From Molanna angustata (taxonomy: Eukaryota; Arthropoda; Insecta; Trichoptera; Molannidae): 64,000 nt of DNA. Below are positions 57,925 through 64,000 of this stretch, piece by piece. The notes under the pieces were generated by a model. It was not told the origin of the DNA. It searched no databases and saw nothing but the letters and a program-made list of their open reading frames with translations. The stretch spans positions 13,144,743-13,208,742 of the forward strand of contig OY754977.1 in the NCBI GenBank assembly GCA_963576475.1, given 5' to 3'. Position numbers and translations under genes: made by a program. The first letter of the stretch is position 1, and every line of letters begins with the position of its first letter.

Positions 57925-58086
57925 CAAATACTACTTTAACACATTCTGCCACATTTTGGACTCTTATGAGATTTATTGTCTCACAGATCTGGACTGAAAA
58001 CACAAATAAAAACTCGGCACCGGGAATCGAACCAGTGACCATTGACTCAGGAGTCAGATATCTAACTATCTGAACCACGAAGGTAG
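57925..58086 (-). mobile_element. SINE-B copy 5
   Basis: On minus: CTTCGTGGTTCAGATAGTTA head, B box near 58022-58033 (reverse GGGAATCGAACC), and the GTCCAGATCTGTGAGACAAT and CAGAATGTG body. It is more diverged than the other copies. Confidence 0.82.
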
Positions 58087-58487
58087 ATACATTAAAATTA
58101 TCGTACAAAAATTGTTGTGATGTATTTTTTTTTAATAAACTTAACCGTCGGTGTTCTAAAGTCTTAGACGGGTTGAAGGTAGAAGGGGAAATGAGAGATG
58201 CCACTGGTACATCGGTGGATGGAGCAATGAGGATACACAACATCATGATGGCGAAGTGAAAGGCTGGTCACGACCCTTAGCAATGACGAATTCGACACTG
58301 AAGATGATGACGATGAAAAACTTGTATAATTGGAGTTTACGTTCAATGATTACCCATTAGTTAATACATTACAGAATAAATCAAATGAAAAAGAGTTTCT
58401 TTCGGGTATAAGACATTACCATTGTGGTATTTTTTTTTTCAAATAAATTGATGATTATAATCGTTTACTAGTAGGTAATATTGGAAA
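58087..58487. other. Unassigned stretch, possibly LINE-derived
   Basis: 58140-58340 contains GATGACGATGAAAA-type sequence and small ORFs, but nothing was assigned. Confidence 0.35.
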
Positions 58488-58618
58488 ACTGCCGATGTCA
58501 TGGAGAATGACACCAGTATCAATTGGATGCTTAGAGCGCAAGATAGAGTGGCTTGAAAGGGGACGGAAGAGGCCTTCGTCCAGGAGTGGACGAGATTAGG
58601 ATGAGAGAAGTAGAAGAA
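58488..58618 (+). pseudogene. RTE-like 3' end with GAA-rich tail
   Basis: NWMLRAQDRVAW followed, after a frame shift, by a GRGLRPGVDEIRMRE frame, with GAGAAGTAGAAGAA behind. Same family as 41985-42180 (GCCTTCGTCCAGGAGTGGAC shared). It is frame-shifted and 5' truncated. Confidence 0.65.
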
Positions 58619-59399
58619 TTCGGTAGGAATACTTAAAGCCCTAATAAGTAAATGTGAGTCATAAAATTAATAACATCACGTAATTTCAAGGCGCTGTTAA
58701 TGATTCAGGATCATTTCAAGGGCGCTGTTTTTAGTATCTAGGAAAACCGCTAATGCTAAGGGCACTGTGGACCTATGAAGTATGAAGGCTAGGTAAGACG
58801 TATGGCGAAGAAATTCCCATCATCATCAATTAATAAAAGCATACATCTGAAGGGTGTGCATATATCAAAGTAATAATTATTATTTATCAAAAACACAATA
58901 GTTGAAAGAAAAAAAAAACGCTTTTACGAGGCGTTATTTAATTTTTATTACTTTGGTAATGAATGGAAGCAGCCACATGGGAAGCGGTTACGAAAATAGT
59001 TATTTCTGAATATTCGCGTTAAGAAACAACATAAAGAGTCAAATTATTGCTTCGAGGCAACAATTCACGAACAAAAGAAGAGAATGGACGTAATGGGGGG
59101 GACCTTACTTGTTGCTGAAATGGCAAATTTTGCGGAATAATGACCCACAGGTGAGTAATCCACAACTTGGAGTAATTTAAAAGAGTATTTTTGTTAGAGT
59201 ATTAAATAATGACATTATCATTTTAACTGTCCAACGAAACTCTACAGTTTATTTATCAATTTTGTACCAAGATATTATGTAGAATTTTTTCGTTGTTTCA
59301 AATTAAGGACACACTCATTGAAAGGCAAATAAATAATAGTTTTTTTTTAATATTTATTTATCTTTCTATATATAATATAAACAAATATATTGCATACTT
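58619..59399. other. Unassigned stretch
   Basis: Two copies of a TTTCAAGGCGCTGTT / TTTCAAGGGCGCTGTT motif lie at 58684 and 58713. Nothing else was recognised. Confidence 0.4.
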
Positions 59400-59770
59400 G
59401 CAGGCTTCTTGCCATTAGGCAATTTCGTGCAACAAACCAGATTATAAACTATAACAAAATTGTGTTTGTAGGTACATTAACAAAATAATGCAAAAAATAA
59501 AAATGCTTCATAGCAAAAAGAATTGGGAAAGGACATGGAAAAGAAATCGGGATCAGGTGTTTAGGGATAGATATACCATCATTAGTTTTTTTTTAAATAC
59601 AAAGCGGGTTAGAAAACGTAATATCCGAAATTAGGCTATTCCATAATTTTGCTGATTGTACTTGGAACTAAGAGTTGAGAAGTTCTGTATTATGAATAAG
59701 GATGGGTAGCGTTATAGGTTCAGCAGATCGGAGTGGTTGAAGATTGAATTAAGTACGTATAATTTAAGTT
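59400..59770 (-). pseudogene. LINE C-terminus and 3' UTR
   Basis: The minus frame includes YRTSQLLVPSTISKIME followed by a stop and PNFGYYVF, resembling the RTxxxxxSFIPSTIRLWNSLP ending of CR1/RTE-like proteins. Downstream on minus, TATCCCTAAACACCTGATCC and CGATTTCTTTTCC match 10755-10790 on plus, so two copies share this 3' region. The frame is heavily mutated. Confidence 0.45.
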
Positions 59771-60098
59771 TATAATAGATAACAATTTAATGAACTATTT
59801 AGCACATGAAATATATTTTTTTATCTCAAAACTTTCAGGATGGGTTTTTTTTTAATTGCAACTTATTATGCGTTCAAATACATTTTCGACAATCGTACGG
59901 CGAAAATAGGTGTACGTAAAATAAGATAAAATATTCCCTAGCGGCCGACAGGACTGCGTATAACCGCGGGCGGTTTTTTCTCGCGTAATTTTATAAAACA
60001 TAGAAATCAATGCAAGCGAAGGCAATGGCGGTTTTTTTTTTAATCTTAGGACAAATTGATTAATTGTGCGTTTTACAGTTTCCTTTTTCATACATAGT
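59771..60098. other. Unassigned stretch
   Basis: A short GC-rich patch at 59938-59990 (GCGGCCGACAGG, ACCGCGGGCGG) stands out. No feature was recognised. Confidence 0.4.
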
Positions 60099-60320
60099 GG
60101 GGTCGGGCACTAAGTTATATTATAGCACAGTTGGTGAGCCGTTTGTCTTCTGTACATGCGTCCTCAGTTTGATTCCCAGCAGAGAAGAAATTTATTTAAA
60201 TTCATTTCCCAAGCAAATATTTCTTTTCTGCACAGGAAATAATTGTTATTTATAAAAAAATGTCATATGGCAATAAACTCGCCACTTGCGCAGGGTACAA
60301 GAAAGTGTTAAATATTATTA
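60099..60320 (+). mobile_element. SINE-A copy 3
   Basis: TAGCACAGTTGGTGAGCCGT A-box region, degenerate B box near 60165-60178 (AGTTTGATTCCCA), and the body GGCAATAAACTCGCCACTTG and CGCAGGGTACAAG. It is more diverged in the head than copy 1. Confidence 0.82.
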
Positions 60321-61152
60321 TTAGCAAACAAGTTCTCTCTTTTTTTTAAATTGTGTTTAATTTAATTGAAAAATTGTAGTTGAACTATTCAAAATCAACA
60401 AACACCCTTAAAATTCCATCATACATATATGTTTACAAATTTAAGCTCTCTTAACACACCTAAGTTGTGGTAGTATTTTTTTTATCTATTATATCTATAT
60501 AGTTTGTCAATAGCTATGAACAATTTTACAAATAAACATTTTACATTAAAAGTGAGCTAATTATAGACGAACACTATAAAAGTAAATTATACACAAGTTA
60601 AGATTAGGTAGATACCATAAATGTTAAGTAAATTTATGTATGTTACAAATTGCTGAAATTATTTACCGGTTTTTATAGGGCTGTGAAGATCTGTATATGT
60701 CGTGGTTCACTTCATGGGTTAAGTACTTACTTAATTAGAACAAGTGTATAATTAAAAAAAATGTATTGTGACTACTTAAAAATCTGTCGGAAGAATGCAG
60801 GTATTTTTGCTGAATTATACAGGTATATCTTTAGAGAAAAACTGACGATGGTACAATGAAAATGTATGTAGATAGGTTTGGCGAGGTTATACCGACATTT
60901 TGCTAGGTTAATAGTATACCTGTGTACTATTAGTAGATACTTGGAGCATGTGGCAAAGTTAGACATTACGTAAGAATATCTGGGAATCTCAACTCCTTCT
61001 GTCACATTAGCCACAGAACCGAGATATTATCTGAAGTACCTATGTGTATACCTTCACCGTGAACTACAAGATACACTACAGCGCATGCCTTTTGCTTATC
61101 TTGTCTCCATGAAGTAGATGTTCATATCTTTAACAAGATATAATATGTTCTT
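60321..61152. other. Unassigned stretch
   Basis: No feature recognised; ORF 60772-61014 (-) lacks motifs. Confidence 0.4.
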
Positions 61153-61166
61153 AAACAAAAATTAAA

Positions 61167-61777
61167 CAAAAATACATTTTAAGTATTTGGGTAGGTAGTG
61201 TAATTACTGAGAATTTAGACCCTGACACTGAAGTAAAATGCAGAATAGAAGCGGACCGATCGGCATTTTTCAAAATGAAAAATCTTCTCCTCGACGACAA
61301 TATTAACTTAAAGCTGAGACAAAGAATGGTCAAGTGTTATGTGTGGTCAGTTCTGCTTTATGGGGTGGAGGCGTGCTCTCTCAAAGTTAATATTATAAAC
61401 CGCCTTGAAGCATTTGAAATGTGGATCTACCGCAGAATGTTAAGAATATCGTGGACTGACATGGTCAGTAACACTGAAGTACTGCGTAGAGCCAACACCA
61501 AAAGAGAATTATTCACCAATGTTAAGCTCCGTAAAGTGTTGTACTTCGGCCATATTCTGAGAGATGAAAAGTATGCCATCCTTCAGCTCGTCATGAAGGG
61601 GAAGATTGAGGGTCGTAGAGGGGTCGGAAGAAAACAGCTTTCCTGGCTGCGAAACATCCGCGAATGGACCGGTATATGAACTGTGGAGGAGCTGTTTCGC
61701 ACTGCACATGACAGAGAGGCTTTCTCTATGGTGGTCGTCAACGTCGGGGGGACCTGATATGACACAAGAAGAAGAAG
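61167..61777 (+). mobile_element. RTE-like copy with 14-bp target duplication
   Basis: AAACAAAAATTAAA at 61153-61166 and 61778-61791 flanks the copy. It ends CACAAGAAGAAGAAG, the GAA-type tail. It belongs to a different RTE family from the 50-52 kb copies and is strongly 5' truncated. Confidence 0.85.
61177..61757 (+). pseudogene. RTE-like ORF C-terminus with a frameshift and a stop
   Basis: Begins FKYLG, shifts frame at a tandem GGTA duplication near 61190-61197, then reads TEVKCRIEADRSAFFKMKNL and RQRMVKCYVWSVLLYGVEAC. It continues INRLEAFEMWIYRRMLRISW, KLRKVLYFGHILRDEKY and GRRGVGRKQLSWLRNIREWT. After TGA 61677-61679 the same frame continues TVEELFRTAHDREAFSMVVV to TGA 61755-61757. These are the C-terminal VKCYVWSVLLYG...RRMLRISW...FGHxxR...GRRxxGRxxxSWLRNxREW motifs of RTE-type proteins. 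The catalytic RT core lies upstream of the truncation. Two lesions only, so the copy is fairly young. Confidence 0.88.
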
Positions 61778-61791
61778 AAACAAAAATTAAA

Positions 61792-62224
61792 TTATCTTAA
61801 TTGGTCAAAAATAAAATCTGCATTTATAGATATGTGGAGTTTTGCTTAATCTATCAACGAGTAGAGAAAAGAACACATTTTGTTGTTATCATACTTGTTT
61901 TAAGGAATTCAGATCCTTCAAATAATTAAGTAAAAAACGTGCTTGTATCTGGACGTTAAAATACATAATATATTACGATTCAAATATATAATACATTGTC
62001 TATTTTGATTGCCCAAAATTTAAGGCTGAAAAACCTTGGAAAAAGATTGACAATTTCTGCTAAAATCGAAGTTGTTATTTTTTGCGATCTATAATAAATG
62101 TTTGAAGTCCTTAAATGATACCTTGTGAATAAATATAAATTTACCGCCAACCTGCTCGGCGATATTTGAAGTATTTGAAAAAATGAATAAACCACACTAC
62201 TGATACTGTCTCATTTGCATAAAA
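61792..62224. other. Unassigned stretch; starts with repeat-Y-like sequence
   Basis: AATTAAATTATCTTAATTGG at 61785-61804 resembles 33335-33355 and 47520-47540. Otherwise nothing was recognised. Confidence 0.4.
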
Positions 62225-62690
62225 ACATTGCTGAGTTTTTTCTACAGTTTTTTGGCACCAAGACTCTATAATAAAATAATGATGGATATTGAACAAAACA
62301 TATCGCATGATGGGAAAAATTTCAAAGACCTCGTTACTCGTTGGCTGAAGCAGATTGGAAGAGAAGGATCTGCCTCGGTACTCTTAGATTTTTTGAGATA
62401 GGTAGAGGTTTTAGAGTTTTTCATCCTGGTTGTCGATGTTCTAAGTGAATGGAATAAGTATGTGAAGAAAAAAAGAAAACAAATCATATGATCGCAGAGT
62501 AGCCATAGCAATTTTAAACTAGTACTGCCTCAGAACAGACTATGTCTAGCGAGGCAGTAAAATTTCCAAATGTGTGGAAAAAAATTATTGTAAAATTGTA
62601 ATTAGGTATAAATTAAATTGTATTTTGTTCCTTTGTAATATTTATCCTGTTGGAAATATATTATTCATTCATTCATTCATTCGCATGTGT
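62225..62690 (+). mobile_element. CR1-like LINE 3' end: ORF C-terminus, hairpin, (ATTC)n tail
   Basis: The frame FLAPRLYNKIMMDIEQNISH, then NFKDLVTRWLKQIGREGSAS, matches the FFxxAPRLYNxLP...FKxxLxxWLxxIGR ending of CR1-like proteins. The UTR carries hairpin 62523-62559, a perfect 9-bp stem TACTGCCTC/GAGGCAGTA around AGAACAGACTATGTCTAGC, with an inner AGAC/GTCT stem. The copy ends in CATTCATTCATTCATTC at 62665-62682. ORF, hairpin and tail are in one orientation, which fixes the sense of the hairpin. Confidence 0.72.
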
Positions 62691-63112
62691 TGTAGTCCTC
62701 AACTCTTTGATGGTAAAAATTAGGAACACAACATGATTGTCAAATAAAATATATTAGTCAAATATGTAGGTATTTAACATATTTACCCAGATTTAAAAAG
62801 AGAGGAATATTCTATACGATTGGAAGTTTCTTTTACTGCTTAGACATTAGGGACATGACATGAGTGATAATATAAGTATGTATGTAAGGTGGATTAATCG
62901 TTACGGTTAATTGTTTCGTGTGTAAATTAATACATAAGTTCTTTGGCCGGAAAATTTACATAATTACCATTGGGCCGTATAATTTGATTCAAATTCAGCG
63001 TAGATAAAATATGCGCGGTGTTTTGATTGATGGTCGGAAAAAAAAACATAATTGTAGGAGGAGTCCATAGAAAAAGAAAAATAAATACCAACGTGTCAAC
63101 AGAAAACTAAAG
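62691..63112. other. Unassigned stretch
   Basis: No feature recognised. Confidence 0.4.
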
Positions 63113-63238
63113 ACTAACGCTCGTATTACAAGAGTCATTTGAGAAAAATTTAAGAAAAAGAAAAGGTCCCGTACTGCGAGAATACTGCTTACGGGACCTC
63201 AACTTTATATTATTCTTAAATTACTCCCGTAATACGAC
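63113..63238. repeat. Small foldback element (GGTCCCGTA core)
   Basis: Inner stem AGGTCCCGTA/TACGGGACCT (63164-63173 and 63190-63199). Outer imperfect inverted repeat with CTCGTATTACAAGAGTCATT at the left and AATTACTCCCGTAATACGAC at the right. Size about 120 bp; MITE-like. Confidence 0.6.
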
Positions 63239-63749
63239 CCTAAAGCTCGCCAAAAACAATTTTATTCATTGAAATAATGAATAGAAAATGATATCATTAA
63301 TAGTACAAAAAATATGTAAGCAAAATCCTTTTTATATATAATATCTTATTATAAGACAAAGAAACTTAAAAACATTTCTCTTTTTTATTAGATTAATTTC
63401 AAAGAAGAAAACTTGATTTTGTATTTTATTTGATTTGTGACTCAAGTAAAATAATATTGTTATGTATTCTGAGTAGGTATATACGTTGGGAAGACCACAG
63501 AACAAATTTTTATGTCAAACTGCTACATGACATAAATGACAACAACGGATGTGCATATTATGGTAGAAATAATATTAGAATAATAACATATCAATATTTA
63601 CTGTATCGGTTTATACTTTTGTGTTTAAGATATTAGTAACAATGTAATATTGTAATTTGTTGTGTTGTGATATCTGGTGTCCGCTCTAATAATTTTTTTG
63701 GAAAAGACAAAATACATAACTATGTAAAACCAAAATGTCAAATATTTGA
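63239..63749. other. Unassigned, possibly old LINE body
   Basis: Lies directly upstream of a LINE 3' end in the same orientation. ORF 63430-63636 (RYIRWEDHRTNFYVKLLHDI) has no recognised motif. Confidence 0.35.
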
Positions 63750-63870
63750 CTTGGTAAAATTGTAAACTGCTAGCCCTAGAACAGGGTTACCTAGTTGGGC
63801 AGCAGTAATCTTCATTATAGTCTTTGTGATAAAGGTGTGAAAAATAAAATAAATAAATAAATATTTTTTT
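63750..63870 (+). mobile_element. LINE 3' end with hairpin (CTGCTAGCCC family)
   Basis: Hairpin 63766-63806 pairs ACTGCT(A)GCCC with GGGCAGCAGT around TAGAACAGGGTTACCTAGTT. It is followed by AATCTTCATTATAGTCTTTG, GGTGTGAAAAATA and an (AAAT)n tail. Third copy of the family seen at 5466 and 23264. Confidence 0.78.
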
Positions 63871-64000
63871 CTATATTTTTATTAAATTATCGAAATTTAC
63901 CGTTGACGTTTTTTTATAAAAAAGGGATTGATGACATATGGCGTAGACATTATCTACATAACATATTGATCAATATATTTCTGTTATAAAATGTTAAAAA

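Overview
This is AT-rich eukaryotic DNA, most likely from an insect and probably a moth or butterfly. The order is inferred from the palindromic GTAGGTACCTAC motif (12091, 12231, 38070), tRNA-derived SINEs, RTE-like and CR1/jockey-like LINEs and a CsRn1/Kabuki-type LTR; Hemiptera cannot be excluded. No host gene, rRNA or functional tRNA gene could be recognised. The readable proteins all belong to transposable elements, so the window is best read as an intergenic (or very long intronic) transposon landscape.

Layout. 1-6.8 kb: LINE ends, foldback elements, a degenerate tandem array and a 313-bp (TA)n tract. 7.8-11.1 kb: two RTE tails and SINE-A. 12.4-14.4 kb: four adjacent tandem-repeat blocks. 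15.5 kb: an LTR with TATA box, initiator and a perfect tRNA-Trp primer site. 16-24 kb: a 65-bp array, SINE-A, a duplicated 232-bp palindromic module and several LINE 3' ends. 24.6-26.6 kb: an RTE-like retrotransposon with an open 457-codon reverse transcriptase, nested in an older LINE. 26.6-31.6 kb: mostly unrecognised, with SINE-B. 31.7-39.4 kb: a GC-rich MITE, a TIR family, a mariner-like relic and perfect foldbacks. 42-48 kb: SINE-B and SINE-C, paired perfect palindromes and a nested TIR element. 50.3-53.3 kb: three copies of one RTE family, the longest with a 13-bp target duplication and a single stop in its reverse transcriptase. 53.7-57.8 kb: (AAAT)n, an inverted-repeat family, a 19-copy 59-bp satellite ending in a palindrome, and a 31-bp array. 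58-64 kb: SINEs, RTE and LINE 3' ends.

The most interesting signal is a hairpin of about 35-41 nt recurring in LINE 3' ends (5.5, 23.3, 23.5, 62.5 and 63.8 kb, probably 10.5 and 17.2 kb). Its outer stem differs between families but stays paired, while the loop keeps an ACAGR...YCTAG core. This looks like covariation in a reverse-transcriptase recognition structure. Several insertions have exact target-site duplications, so recent activity is plausible. Because LINEs appear to supply the enzyme for SINEs, most features here can be explained as one community of elements mobilised by a few RTs. Small low-complexity ORFs were not annotated.
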